A stretch of 64,000 nt of DNA from NCBI RefSeq assembly GCF_000312385.1, contig NZ_HE997626.1, positions 2,281,862 through 2,345,861 of the forward strand. The letters run 5' to 3'. The DNA comes from Tsukamurella sp. 1534. GTDB lineage: Bacteria; Actinomycetota; Actinomycetes; Mycobacteriales; Mycobacteriaceae. Below the pieces are notes generated by a model, which did no database searches, had not been told where the DNA came from, and saw nothing but the letters and a program-made list of their open reading frames with translations. The number at the start of each line of letters is the position of its first letter. Position 1 is the stretch's first letter. Made by a program: the position numbers and the translations under genes. Shown in pieces: positions 26,507 to 34,902 of the stretch.

Positions 26507-26820
26507 GGTGCGCCGCCCAGCAACCCGAGCAGGGCGACGGCGCCGCCCGCCTCGGTGGCCGAGGCCGAGGCCACGGTCTGCGCGGCCCCCGCGGCGGCCG
26601 AGGCGTAGTACGCGGCGAGCCGCGCCAGTTCCGCGTCGGCCGCGGTGACCGCGCCCAGCAACTCGGCCGTGTAATCGCTGCCGACGATCCCGAACACCGG
26701 GGCGAGCGCGGCCGACGCGCCCGCACCCACTCCGAGCACGGAGCTCACCGACGCGGCGAGCGCTCCCAGTTCGCCGCCGGCGCTCGCCACCGACGGCACG
26801 TCCATCTCGAACCGTTCCAT
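26503..26820 (-). CDS. Small type VII secretion target-like protein (EspC-like)
   Basis: A 105-residue, Ala-rich, helical protein without signal peptide or Cys. The pattern [25 protein letters not shown], then a turn around FGIVG, then a second long helix with [26 protein letters not shown] fits type VII secretion target proteins of the EspC/WXG100-related group (residues 1-25 and about 60-95). The turn lacks the Trp of WXG, so it may pair with the WTG-bearing N-terminus of the NlpC/P60 protein made from the overlapping next gene. The ATG at 26820 is chosen over an in-frame TTG at 26841 because a GGGGG-rich ribosome-binding site precedes it. Confidence 0.68.
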   Translation of the reverse strand: MERFEMDVPSVASAGGELGALAASVSSVLGVGAGASAALAPVFGIVGSDYTAELLGAVTAADAELARLAAYYASAAAGAAQTVASASATEAGGAVALLGLLGGAP

Positions 26821-26873
26821 TCCCCGTACCCCCTCTATCAATTGGACGGGCCAGGACGCCGCGAGGTTCCCGA

Positions 26874-26879
26874 TACGCT
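26874..26879 (+). promoter_or_regulatory. -10 hexamer of upp, leaderless-type
   Basis: TACGCT ends six bases before the upp ATG with no ribosome-binding site. The 65-bp gap is shared with the divergent EspC-like gene. Confidence 0.5.
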
Positions 26880-26885
26880 TGCCGC

Positions 26886-27515
26886 ATGCAGATCACCGTG
26901 GTCGACCACCCCCTGGCCGCCGTCCGCCTCACCGCGCTCCGGAACGAGGCCACCGACAACGCCTCGTTCCGCGCGGCCCTCAAGGAGCTCACCCAGATGC
27001 TGGTCTACGAGGCCATGCGCGGGGCGCCCGTGGTGGCCGAGCCGGTGCGCACTCCGCTGGAGGTCACCGACGGCGCGGCGCTCGCAGCGCCGCCGCTCCT
27101 GGTCCCGGTGCTGCGCGCGGGCCTGGGGATGGTGGATCAGGCGCACGCGATGCTCCCGGAGTCCCAGGTCGGGTTCGTCGGGATGGGCCGCAACGAGGAG
27201 ACCCACGTGCCGGAGCCCTACTTCGAGTCGCTCCCCGCGGATCTCACGGGCCGGCCCGTTTTCGTGCTCGATCCGATGCTCGCCACCGGTGGGTCGATGG
27301 TGGAGACCCTGGGCCTGCTCGCCCAGCGCGGCGCCACCGATGTGACCGCGGTGTGCGTGGTGGCCGCACCGGAAGGTGTTCGCGCCCTGGGGGACTGCGG
27401 GCATCCGGTGCGGCTGGTGACGGCCGCCGTGGACCGCGGGCTCAACGAGAACGCGTACATCGTGCCCGGGCTGGGCGACGCGGGAGACCGGCAGTTCGGG
27501 CCGCGCTGGACCTGA
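26886..27515 (+). CDS. upp: Uracil phosphoribosyltransferase
   Basis: A 209-residue enzyme that makes UMP from uracil and PRPP. The PRPP loop is [18 protein letters not shown] (near residues 125-142). The uracil-binding [19 protein letters not shown]-terminus is complete, and the N-terminal [18 protein letters not shown] is typical. Length is normal. The start is supported by TACGCT six bases upstream. It is convergent with the next gene, and an 11-bp palindrome (27512-27522) spans both TGA stops. Confidence 0.97.
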   Translation: MQITVVDHPLAAVRLTALRNEATDNASFRAALKELTQMLVYEAMRGAPVVAEPVRTPLEVTDGAALAAPPLLVPVLRAGLGMVDQAHAMLPESQVGFVGMGRNEETHVPEPYFESLPADLTGRPVFVLDPMLATGGSMVETLGLLAQRGATDVTAVCVVAAPEGVRALGDCGHPVRLVTAAVDRGLNENAYIVPGLGDAGDRQFGPRWT

Positions 27516-27518
27516 CGG

Positions 27519-28058
27519 TCAGCCCGCCCAGAACCCCGTCGAGGGTTCGGTGAACTCGCCCGCCGGGGTGCTGATCACCAGGCCGCCGGGCGTGATGTTG
27601 ATGGTCGCGTCCGGCGCCCGGACCACCCACCCCGGGCCGGCGGGCAGGACGCCCTCCAGGCGCACGCCCGCGCCGGTGTCGGCGCGCCACCCCGCGTAGT
27701 ACAGCGTTCCCCCGTGGTCGCAGACCACGGCCTGGGAGGCCGCCGTCTGCACGATCATCCGGGCCGAGTCCCCGTCGGCGCAGCGCGCGGCCGTGCCGAG
27801 GAAGCCCTGCCGGTCCGTTCCCGGCACCGTCGGGGCGGGCGCGGTCGACACGGGTGCCGGGACCTGCGTGCTCGTGGTCGACGGTGCGCTCGGCGCCGCC
27901 GTGGTCGACGGGGCCGGGGACTCCTCCTGTTCGCCGTTGACGTACGCCGCGGCGGCCGCGGCGGCGGCCACCACGAGGAGCACGCCGGCGACCACCGACA
28001 GCGCGATCACCCGGGTACGGCCCGGGGGGCTCCCCGGGCGGTGCGGGCCGCGGTTCAC
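27519..28058 (-). CDS. Membrane-anchored extracytoplasmic protein of unknown function
   Basis: A 179-residue protein with a short basic N-terminus, one hydrophobic anchor (VIALSVVAGVLLVVAAAAAAAAYV, about residues 17-40), a Thr/Pro/Ser/Ala-rich linker, and a small C-terminal domain with two Cys (AARCADGDSARMIVQTAASQAVVCDHGG). The pair probably forms a disulfide outside the membrane. No family is recognised. The GTG at 28058 overlaps the pmmB stop in GTGA, preferred over an ATG further upstream. It is co-transcribed with punA and pmmB. Confidence 0.7.
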   Translation of the reverse strand: MNRGPHRPGSPPGRTRVIALSVVAGVLLVVAAAAAAAAYVNGEQEESPAPSTTAAPSAPSTTSTQVPAPVSTAPAPTVPGTDRQGFLGTAARCADGDSARMIVQTAASQAVVCDHGGTLYYAGWRADTGAGVRLEGVLPAGPGWVVRAPDATINITPGGLVISTPAGEFTEPSTGFWAG

Positions 28059-29692
28059 TCGAAGGCCGCCCATTCCCGGACGGTGTCCGTCACGGCGGCC
28101 AGGCGCCCGCGGGCGGCGTCCACGGCCCCCGTGAGGGCCTCGCCGGAGTCTTCGCCGTGCTGCTGGGAACCCACGGGTTCGATCACCTCCAGGTAGAACT
28201 TCGCCTTCGGCTCCGTTCCGGAGGGGCGCACGGTGACCCGCACGCCGTCGCCGCGGAACACCAGCGCATCCGTCGCGGGACGTGCTTGCAGCAGATCCTC
28301 GCAGCGCACCGCGGTGTTCGCAATGTCAAGCGGCGGGTCGTCGCGGAGCCGGGCCATGATCGCGCCGATCCGGGTCAGGTCGTCGACGCGCAGCGAGTAC
28401 TGGCTCGTGAGGTGGACCCCGTGCCGGCGGTACAGGTCGGCGAGCGCGTCCGGGAGGGTGCGGCCGCCGGCTTTGAGGGAGGCCGCGTACCCGGCCGCGA
28501 CGACCGCCGCGGAGACGCCGTCCTTGTCGCGCACCGCCGACGGATCGGCGCAGAGGCCGAGGGCCTCCTCGTAGGCGAACACCAGGCCGTCCCCCGCGCG
28601 CACCAGGTTCTTGAAGCCGGTGAGCGTGCGGGCGTACCGGGCGCCGCCGGCCTCCGCGATCGCGCCCAGCAGCTCCGAGCTCACGATCGTCGTGGCCACC
28701 AGGGGGTCCGGCGGTGCGCCGTCCAGCGGCTGGTCCAGCAGGTGCGCGCCGAGCAGCGATCCGGCCTCGTCGCCGGTGAGCATCCGCCACCCGTCGGGGG
28801 TGCGGGCGCCCAGGGCGCACCGGTCGGCGTCGGGGTCCAGGGCGATCGCCAGATCGGCGTCCACGCTCTCCGCGAGTGCGAGGAGCAGGTCCGAGGCGCC
28901 CGGTTCCTCCGGGTTGGGGAACGTGACCGTGGGGAATCCGCCGTCCGGCGCGAACTGCTGCTCCACGACGTGCACGTCGTGGAATCCGCTGCGGCGCAGC
29001 GCCTCCACCGCTACCTTTCCACCCACGCCGTGCATGGGGGTGAGGGCGATCCGCAGCCCCGTCGCCGGGGGCGGCCGGAGCGAGGACACCCGATCGAGGT
29101 AGGCCTCGACCACCTCGTCGGCCCGCGGATCGGCGGGCACGGCGGCGCGCTCGATCGTGTTCGCGCCGGGCGCCGAGGCGATGAGCGCCTCGATCTCCGC
29201 GTCGGCCGGGGCGGCCAGCTGCGCGCCACCGTCGACGTACACCTTGTACCCGTTGTCGGCGGGCGGGTTGTGCGAGGCGGTGATCTGCACGCCCGCCGCC
29301 GCGCCGAGGGCCCTGGTCGCGAACGACACCCACGGCGTGGGGCCGGGCTCGGGCAGCGCCACCACGGCGAAGCCCTGGGCGGCGAGGACCTCGGTGGCCG
29401 CGGCGAAGAAGGCCTCGCTGCCGCGTCGCGCGTCGCGCCCCACGACCACGGTGCCGCCGCCGAGGCACCGGCCCTTGAGCCATTCGCCGAGCGCCCACGT
29501 CGCGCGGGTCACGACGGCCACGTTCATGCCCGACGGTCCGCCGCGCACCGGACCGCGGAGGCCGGCGGTGCCGAACGTGAGGGGCGCCGCGAAGCGCTCC
29601 GCCAGCGCGTCGGGTGCGAGGGCCTCGAGTTCGGCGCGGGTCTCGGGGTCGGGGTCGGCGGCGATCCACGCCCGCGCGTCCACGGCGGCCAC
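28055..29692 (-). CDS. pmmB: Phosphoglucomutase/phosphomannomutase (PmmB-like)
   Basis: A 545-residue alpha-D-phosphohexomutase. The catalytic phosphoserine loop is VQITASHNPPADNGYKVY (near residue 136), the metal loop LDPDADRCALG, the sugar-binding loop FAYEEALGLC and the phosphate-binding loop RPSGTEPKAKFYLEV. The length fits the PGM2/PmmB group, whose members can act on phosphopentoses such as the ribose 1-phosphate released by punA. That role fits the neighbours but is inference. The GTG start at 29692 directly abuts the punA stop. Confidence 0.92.
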   Translation of the reverse strand: MAAVDARAWIAADPDPETRAELEALAPDALAERFAAPLTFGTAGLRGPVRGGPSGMNVAVVTRATWALGEWLKGRCLGGGTVVVGRDARRGSEAFFAAATEVLAAQGFAVVALPEPGPTPWVSFATRALGAAAGVQITASHNPPADNGYKVYVDGGAQLAAPADAEIEALIASAPGANTIERAAVPADPRADEVVEAYLDRVSSLRPPPATGLRIALTPMHGVGGKVAVEALRRSGFHDVHVVEQQFAPDGGFPTVTFPNPEEPGASDLLLALAESVDADLAIALDPDADRCALGARTPDGWRMLTGDEAGSLLGAHLLDQPLDGAPPDPLVATTIVSSELLGAIAEAGGARYARTLTGFKNLVRAGDGLVFAYEEALGLCADPSAVRDKDGVSAAVVAAGYAASLKAGGRTLPDALADLYRRHGVHLTSQYSLRVDDLTRIGAIMARLRDDPPLDIANTAVRCEDLLQARPATDALVFRGDGVRVTVRPSGTEPKAKFYLEVIEPVGSQQHGEDSGEALTGAVDAARGRLAAVTDTVREWAAFE

Positions 29693-30529
29693 CTACATCG
29701 CCTCGATCACGTCGGCGAGCAGGCCGCCCATCCGGCCGGCCGCCTCCCGGCCGGCCTCGAGGACCTCCTCGTGGTTCAGGGGCTCGCCCGTGATCCCGGC
29801 GGCCAGGTTGGTCACCAGCGAGATACCCAGCACCGCAGCGTCTTCGGCGCGGGCCGCGATGGTCTCGTGCACCGTGGACATGCCGACCAGATCGGCGCCC
29901 AGCGTGCGCAGCATCCGGATCTCCGCCGGCGTCTCGTAGTGCGGCCCCGGCAGTCCCGCGTAGACGCCCTCGCCGAGCGACGGGTCCACCTTCCGGGCCA
30001 GCGCGCGCAGCTCGGGGGAGTAGGCGTCCACCAGGTTGACGAACTGCGCGCCGACCAGCGGCGAGCGCGCGGTGAGGTTGAGGTGGTCGGAGATCAGCAC
30101 GGGCTCGCCCACGAACATGCCCTCGCGGAGGCCGCCCGCGGCGTTGGTGAGGATCACCGTCGACGCGCCGGCGGCGCACGCCGTGCGCACGGGGTGCACC
30201 ACCCGGGAGAGGTCGTGGCCCTCGTACGCGTGAGTCCGCCCGAGGAGGACCAGGACCCGCTTGTCGCCGACCACCACGGCCGACGCGGTTCCCCTGTGGC
30301 CCGCGGCGCTGGGCGGCGCGAAGTGGGGGAGCCGCGCCATCGGGACGGATCCGGCCTCGGCTCCGCGCGCCGTGAGCGCCTCCGCCGCGGGGGCCCAGCC
30401 GGAGCCGAGGACCACCGCCGCGTCGAACCGCTCACCCCCGGTCGCCGCCACGAGGGCGTCCGCCGCCTCCCGTGCCGCCGCGGAGGGATCGTCGATACCG
30501 AAATCTCGTGCCGCCGGATCTTGCGCCAT
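29693..30529 (-). CDS. punA: Purine nucleoside phosphorylase (trimeric type)
   Basis: A 278-residue phosphorylase that cleaves inosine and guanosine nucleosides to base and (deoxy)ribose 1-phosphate. Visible are the phosphate loop VVLGSGWAP (near residue 39), [56 protein letters not shown] (residues 190-217 approx.) and a substrate Asn in LVTNLAAGI. Equivalent to M. tuberculosis deoD (Rv3307). The ATG at 30529 is eight bases from a TAGCAT hexamer on the minus strand. It heads a punA-pmmB operon. Confidence 0.95.
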   Translation of the reverse strand: MAQDPAARDFGIDDPSAAAREAADALVAATGGERFDAAVVLGSGWAPAAEALTARGAEAGSVPMARLPHFAPPSAAGHRGTASAVVVGDKRVLVLLGRTHAYEGHDLSRVVHPVRTACAAGASTVILTNAAGGLREGMFVGEPVLISDHLNLTARSPLVGAQFVNLVDAYSPELRALARKVDPSLGEGVYAGLPGPHYETPAEIRMLRTLGADLVGMSTVHETIAARAEDAAVLGISLVTNLAAGITGEPLNHEEVLEAGREAAGRMGGLLADVIEAM

Positions 30530-30537
30530 AGCCCCAG

Positions 30538-30554
30538 ATGCTAGCGGCTATCCT
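30538..30554. promoter_or_regulatory. Back-to-back -10 elements of punA and echA
   Basis: Minus-strand TAGCAT (30538-30543) and plus-strand TATCCT (30549-30554) are separated by five base pairs. They end eight and seven bases before the punA and echA start codons, which lie only 32 bp apart. Each promoter's -35 region would fall on the opposite gene's start codon, so simultaneous occupancy is impossible. Confidence 0.65.
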
Positions 30555-30561
30555 GACGGCC

Positions 30562-31275
30562 ATGCCTTACGTCACTCGCACCGACGATGTCTTCACACTC
30601 CTCCTGGGGGACGAGGGCGTCGAGCTCTCCGAGGCCAACCCGGAGAACCGGTTCTCACCGGACTGGATCGATGCGGTGCACGCCCGCCTCGACGAGATCG
30701 AGGCGCAGGCGGCCGGCGCGCCCGCGGCGCTCGTTGTGACGGCCACCGGCAAGTTCTTCTCCAACGGGCTCGACGTGATGTACATCCTGGCCAACTTCGG
30801 CGAGCTCCCCGCCTACCTGGACCGGGCGCACACCGTGTTCAGCCGGCTGCTCACCTTCCCGATGACCACCGTGGCCGCGATCAACGGCCACGCCTTCGGC
30901 GCCGGCGCGATGCTGGCGCTGTCCTGCGACTTCGCAGTCATGCGCGAGGACCGCGGCTTCTTCTGCCTCCCCGAGGTCAGCCTGAAGATGGGTTTCACCG
31001 AGGGCATGGCCTCGCTGCTGCGCTCGCGGCTGCCGTACCAGACCGCGGTCGAGTCGATGACCACGGGACGCCGCTACGGCGGCGCCGAGGCCGTGGCCGC
31101 GGGGATCGTGCAGGCGACGGCCTCCGAGGCCGATCTCGTCGCCGAGGCGACCTCCCGCGCCGCCGCGAACGCCGCGGCCGACGGGCCCACGCTGAACAAG
31201 ATCAAGAACGACCTGCACGCGCCGCTGCTCACCGCCCTGGCGGTGCCGACCCCGACCGACGTCAAGTTCGGCTGA
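30562..31275 (+). CDS. Enoyl-CoA hydratase/isomerase family protein
   Basis: A 237-residue crotonase-fold protein. It has an oxyanion-hole region TATGKFFSNGLDVMYI (near 57-72), INGHAFGAGAMLALSCDF (near 103-120) and FCLPEVSLKMGFTEGMASLL. The LPEV-x-L-x-x-GF-x-x-G pattern and short length resemble delta3,delta2-enoyl-CoA isomerases rather than classic hydratases. The substrate is unknown. The ATG at 30562 is set by TATCCT seven bases upstream. It is followed one base later by the amidohydrolase genes, probably in one transcript. Confidence 0.85.
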   Translation: MPYVTRTDDVFTLLLGDEGVELSEANPENRFSPDWIDAVHARLDEIEAQAAGAPAALVVTATGKFFSNGLDVMYILANFGELPAYLDRAHTVFSRLLTFPMTTVAAINGHAFGAGAMLALSCDFAVMREDRGFFCLPEVSLKMGFTEGMASLLRSRLPYQTAVESMTTGRRYGGAEAVAAGIVQATASEADLVAEATSRAAANAAADGPTLNKIKNDLHAPLLTALAVPTPTDVKFG

Positions 31276-31276
31276 C

Positions 31277-32479
31277 GTGGCGGCCGCCGTCTCCTCCGTC
31301 CTCGACCGGCTGACCGCCACCGTCGACGACCTGAACACGGAGCTGGTCTCGGTCAGCCATGCGGTGCACGCCCGCCCGGAGCCGGCGTTCGAGGAGCACC
31401 GGGCGGCGGCGCTGCTCACCGAGGTCCTGGACGGGTACGGTTTCGCGGTCGAGCGGGCGATCGCGGGCCTCGACACCGCGTTCGTCGCGCGCGCGGGCGA
31501 CGGCCCCCTGCGGGTGGCGGTGTTCGCCGAGTACGACGCCCTCCCGGGGATCGGCCACGCGTGCGGGCACAACATCATCGCGGCGGCCGGGGTCGGCGCC
31601 GGGGCGGCGCTCGCCTCCGTCGCCGACGAACTGGGCATCACCGTCGAGGTCTACGGCACTCCGGCGGAGGAGTCCGGAGGCGGCAAGGTGCTCATGCTGC
31701 AGCGCGGCGCGTTCGACGGCGTCGCGTGCGCCGGGATGGTGCACCCCGCCCCGTTCGACGTGGTGCGCACCCGCACGCTCGCCCTCGCGGACCTCGCCAT
31801 CGGGTTCTCCGGCCGGGAGGCGCACGCCTCCGCCGCGCCGTGGGCCGGCCGCAACGCGGGCGACGCCGCCACCGTCGCGCAGGTGGCGCTCGGCCTGCTG
31901 CGCCAGCACCTCGAACCGGGGCAGCAGCTGCACGGCATCGTCAGCGAGGGCGGGAGCGCCCCGAACGTGGTGCCGGCGACCGCGGAACTGCTGTACTACC
32001 TGCGCGCGGACGACGCCGAGTCCCTGGACAGGCTGGCCGCGCGGGCGGGGGACTGCTTCGCGGCGGGTGCCCTGGCGTCCGGCTGCACGCACACCGTGAC
32101 CGAGGTGTCGCCCGCCTACACCGAGCTGCGCAGCGACGACGGGCTGGCCGCCGCCTACCGCGCCGCGGCGGTCGCGATCGGCCGCTCGCCGGTCGCGGAG
32201 GAGTTCGAGCGGCTGGTCCCGCTGGGGAGTACCGACATGGGCAACGTGAGCCACGCTGTACCGTCGATCCATCCGCTGATCGGCTTGGAGACCGACGGGG
32301 CCGTGACCCATCAGCCGGAATTCACGGCCGCCGCCGCGACGCCGTCCGCCGATCGGGCCGTGCGCGACGGAGCGCTCGCCCTGGCCGCAGCCTTCGCTGC
32401 GGTCGCGGAGGACGACGATGAGCGCGCGCGGCTGCTGAACCGGGCCGCGCGGGGCCCGGAACAGGGAGGCGGAAGGTGA
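31277..32479 (+). CDS. amiB1: M20-family amidohydrolase (AmiB1-like)
   Basis: A 400-residue M20D metallohydrolase of the aminoacylase/N-acyl amino acid amidohydrolase type. Metal and catalytic motifs: GIGHACGHNIIAAAGVGA (near residues 93-110), YGTPAEESGGGK, an FSGREAHASAAPWAGRNA dimerisation lid, and LGSTDMGNVSHAVPSIHP near the C-terminus. It corresponds by order to Rv3306c. The GTG start lies one base after the echA stop and its own stop overlaps the next gene in GTGA. The natural substrate is not known. Confidence 0.9.
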   Translation: MAAAVSSVLDRLTATVDDLNTELVSVSHAVHARPEPAFEEHRAAALLTEVLDGYGFAVERAIAGLDTAFVARAGDGPLRVAVFAEYDALPGIGHACGHNIIAAAGVGAGAALASVADELGITVEVYGTPAEESGGGKVLMLQRGAFDGVACAGMVHPAPFDVVRTRTLALADLAIGFSGREAHASAAPWAGRNAGDAATVAQVALGLLRQHLEPGQQLHGIVSEGGSAPNVVPATAELLYYLRADDAESLDRLAARAGDCFAAGALASGCTHTVTEVSPAYTELRSDDGLAAAYRAAAVAIGRSPVAEEFERLVPLGSTDMGNVSHAVPSIHPLIGLETDGAVTHQPEFTAAAATPSADRAVRDGALALAAAFAAVAEDDDERARLLNRAARGPEQGGGR

Positions 32480-33660
32480 GCGGCAGTACCGCTGGTGCGG
32501 CGCACGTCGAGGACTGGTTGCAGCGCAGGGGCGGGTGGCTCCGGGAGTTCCGCCGCGACCTGCACGCGCACCCCGAGCTGTCGTGGCGCGAGCAGCGGAC
32601 CACGAACACCGTCGTCGAGACGCTCACCGCGCACGGGCTGCACCCCCGGCGCCTCTCGACCACGGGCCTGGTCTGTGACCTCGGGCCCGACTCGGGGGAG
32701 CGGATCGCGCTCCGCGCCGACATGGACGCGTTGCCCATCCACGAGGCCACGGGCCTCGACTTCCAGTCCTCCAACCCCGGCGTCTCGCACGCGTGCGGGC
32801 ACGACGCGCACACCACGATCCTGACCGGCACGGCGCTGGCCCTGGCGGAACTGGACGCCGCCGGGAAGCTGCCGGTCGGCGTGCGGCTGATCTTCCAGCC
32901 GGCCGAGGAGGTCATGCCCGGCGGCGCGCTGTCCGCCGTGCGCGACCGCGTGATGGACGGTGTGTCCCGGATCTACGCGCTGCACTGCGACCCGCGGATC
33001 GAGGTGGGCCGGATCGGCGTGCGCGCGGGGGCGATCACCTCCGCGGCGGATCACGTGGAGGTCATTCTGCACTCGCCGGGCGGGCACACCTCGCGGCCGC
33101 ACCTGACCTCGGACCTCATCTACGGGATGGGCGCCGTGATCACGGGGCTGCCGGGCGTGCTGTCGCGCCGGGTGGACCCGCGGTCCGGCACGATCATGGT
33201 GTGGGGCGCGGCGAACGGCGGGTCCGCCCCGAACGCGATCCCGCAGATCGGCGCGCTGCACGGCACCGTGCGCACGGGCGAACATCACATCTGGGAGACC
33301 CTCGAGCCCCTGGTCCGCGAGGTGGTGGGCGAGTTGCTGGCGCCGCTGCGGATCAAGCACGAGGTGAATTACACCCGCGGCGTGCCGCCGGTGATCAACG
33401 AGAAGAGGGCGGCCTCCGTGCTCGCCCAGGCGGCGCGCGACGTGTCCGCGGACGGTGTCACGGACACCCCGCAGTCCGGCGGCGGCGAGGACTTCTCCTG
33501 GTACCTCGAGGAGGCGCCGGGCGCGATGGCGCGGCTCGGCGTGTGGTCCGGCGAGGGGCGCCAGTACGACCTGCACCAGCCCGATTTCGTGCTCGACGAG
33601 CGGGCGTTGGAGATGGGCGTGAAGGTCCTCACGAACGTGGTGTTCCACTCCGCGGAGTGA
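32476..33660 (+). CDS. amiA1: M20-family amidohydrolase (AmiA1-like)
   Basis: A 394-residue paralogue of the preceding gene with the more typical M20D motifs: FRRDLHAHPELSWRE, ALRADMDALPI, VSHACGHDAHTTILTG (near 95-110), IFQPAEEVMPGG, a lid containing HSPGGHTSRPH and C-terminal SGGGEDFSWYLEEAPGA. It corresponds to Rv3305c. A GGGAGG ribosome-binding site and a GTGA overlap fix the GTG start. The two proteins may act as a pair. The 3' end overlaps the convergent ArsR-type gene by 32 bp. Confidence 0.92.
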   Translation: MSGSTAGAAHVEDWLQRRGGWLREFRRDLHAHPELSWREQRTTNTVVETLTAHGLHPRRLSTTGLVCDLGPDSGERIALRADMDALPIHEATGLDFQSSNPGVSHACGHDAHTTILTGTALALAELDAAGKLPVGVRLIFQPAEEVMPGGALSAVRDRVMDGVSRIYALHCDPRIEVGRIGVRAGAITSAADHVEVILHSPGGHTSRPHLTSDLIYGMGAVITGLPGVLSRRVDPRSGTIMVWGAANGGSAPNAIPQIGALHGTVRTGEHHIWETLEPLVREVVGELLAPLRIKHEVNYTRGVPPVINEKRAASVLAQAARDVSADGVTDTPQSGGGEDFSWYLEEAPGAMARLGVWSGEGRQYDLHQPDFVLDERALEMGVKVLTNVVFHSAE

Positions 33661-34636
33661 TCAGCGCGTCGCCGAGGGCGGTGCGGCGGTAGAGGACTCG
33701 GCGGCCGTAGCGGGAGCTCTCCACGATGCCGTTCGCGCCCAGGATTTTCAGGCTCTGCGACACGGCGGACGGCGAGATGCCCAGCGCCGCGGCCAGTTCG
33801 CTGACCGCGGCGGGTTCGGCGAGCGCGGCGAGGAGATCCGCCTTCGCGGCGCCGATCAGCCTGCGCAGGGCGTCGTCCGCGACCGGCGGCGCCGATTCGG
33901 TGAGGGTCGCCGAACCGCGCGCCGAGTAGCCGATGTTGGGCGCCGTGCTCGCCGGATCGTGTGCCACCGTCACCCCGCCGACGAACACGCTCGGCAGGAG
34001 CGTCAGTCCGAGGCCGCCCGAAGCGAATTCGCCGGTGGCGTTGGTGCACTCCAGGCTCACGCGGAGTTCGCCGCTGCGGTTCCACTCGACGTACGGGGTG
34101 AGAGTGCCGAACAACCGGGCGGGCCCACCGGAGGCGAGTTCCCTTCCGCGGTAGGTGATATCCGATTCCAGGATGCGCTGAACCGCCGGCCAGATCGGCT
34201 CGACGGTCTCCCGGTGGTACCCGGCGAGCGCCTCGGCGGCCCTGCCCGCGGGATCGTCGTGCCCGATGAGACCCGCCAGCGCGGCGGACGGCGGGGAGCC
34301 CTCGGCGAGGCCGGCGAGTTGGCCGCGCGCGATCTCCGGATCCGTGGCGGCGACCATCGCCAGGTGCTCGCCGAACGAGGGCCGGGTGCGGCCCGGCGCG
34401 GTGATCGGGGTGAGGAAATCGGGGATCTGCTTGCCGGAGGGGGAGATCAGGGCGTCGATCGTCGCCGCGTCGTAGCGGCCTCGCGCCGCGTGCGCGTCGC
34501 TCCGCCACCGGGCCAGATGCGATGCGGACGGGTGGATCCGGTGCAGGTGGAAGATGCTGAACACCGTTTCGTTCAAGGGGGACACCACGAATCGGGCGTC
34601 GGCCAGGTCGCCGACGTCCAGCAGGTAGGTCAACAT
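33629..34636 (-). CDS. ArsR-type winged-helix transcriptional regulator with long N-terminal domain
   Basis: A 335-residue protein. The last 75 residues form an ArsR-type winged helix (RRLIGAAKADLLAALAEPAAVSELAAALGISPSAVSQSLKILGANGIVESSRYGRRVLYRRT, about residues 260-321). The long N-terminal region (about 1-250), with FSIFHLHRIHPSASH and many prolines, is the ligand-type domain found in this DUF5937-like ArsR group. The domain name is from memory and tentative. No metal-binding Cys are seen. The ATG is at 34636. An inverted repeat (34659-34676) between it and the divergent small gene is a candidate operator. Confidence 0.8.
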   Translation of the reverse strand: MLTYLLDVGDLADARFVVSPLNETVFSIFHLHRIHPSASHLARWRSDAHAARGRYDAATIDALISPSGKQIPDFLTPITAPGRTRPSFGEHLAMVAATDPEIARGQLAGLAEGSPPSAALAGLIGHDDPAGRAAEALAGYHRETVEPIWPAVQRILESDITYRGRELASGGPARLFGTLTPYVEWNRSGELRVSLECTNATGEFASGGLGLTLLPSVFVGGVTVAHDPASTAPNIGYSARGSATLTESAPPVADDALRRLIGAAKADLLAALAEPAAVSELAAALGISPSAVSQSLKILGANGIVESSRYGRRVLYRRTALGDALITPRSGTPRS

Positions 34637-34658
34637 GTAGGCGCCACCTAAATCATTG

Positions 34659-34676
34659 GAACCCTGGAGCCGGTTC
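34659..34676. repeat. GAACC-N8-GGTTC inverted repeat
   Basis: A perfect 5-bp inverted repeat with an 8-base spacer lies in the 55-bp gap between the ArsR-type gene and the small divergent gene. The position suits an autoregulatory operator. The short arms make chance occurrence possible. Confidence 0.4.
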
Positions 34677-34691
34677 GTGTGTGCTCGACGT

Positions 34692-34901
34692 ATGAGCGAA
34701 TACAGAGAGCACTGGAACCTGGCGGCGGATCCTCCGACGGCCTCAGTCTACGCACGCCTGGCGGACATCCACGACCGTTCGGGGCGGCGCACCGTCGGGC
34801 GCCCGGGCCGGGACCCGAGGCGCGCGCTGGCCGCGGCCCTGCACCGGCTGGCCGCGGCGATCGAGCCGGCACCGTCGAGCTGCGAGGCCGGGCGGGCCTG
34901 A
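34692..34901 (+). CDS. Small hypothetical protein
   Basis: A possible 69-residue protein, rich in Arg and Ala, starting MSEYREHWNLAADPPTASVY. No family, signal peptide or membrane segment is recognised. It is divergent from the ArsR-type gene and its stop is one base from the convergent cyclotransferase stop. There is no clear ribosome-binding site and only a poor -10-like hexamer (TGTGCT, 34680-34685) six bases upstream. The frame occupies an otherwise empty 210-bp interval with suitable codon bias, so I keep it at low confidence. Confidence 0.45.
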   Translation: MSEYREHWNLAADPPTASVYARLADIHDRSGRRTVGRPGRDPRRALAAALHRLAAAIEPAPSSCEAGRA

Positions 34902-34902
34902 G

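Noticed and set aside
25316-26820. A C-terminal YxxxD/E type VII secretion signal in the EspC-like or NlpC/P60 protein
   Set aside because: No tyrosine in either protein has an acidic residue at the right spacing. Type VII export is inferred only from the WXG-like turn and the absence of a signal peptide.
27512-27522. CTGAC-G-GTCAG palindrome spanning the stops of upp and the next gene as an operator
   Set aside because: It consists mainly of the two opposing TGA stop codons, and arms of five bases are readily explained by that constraint.
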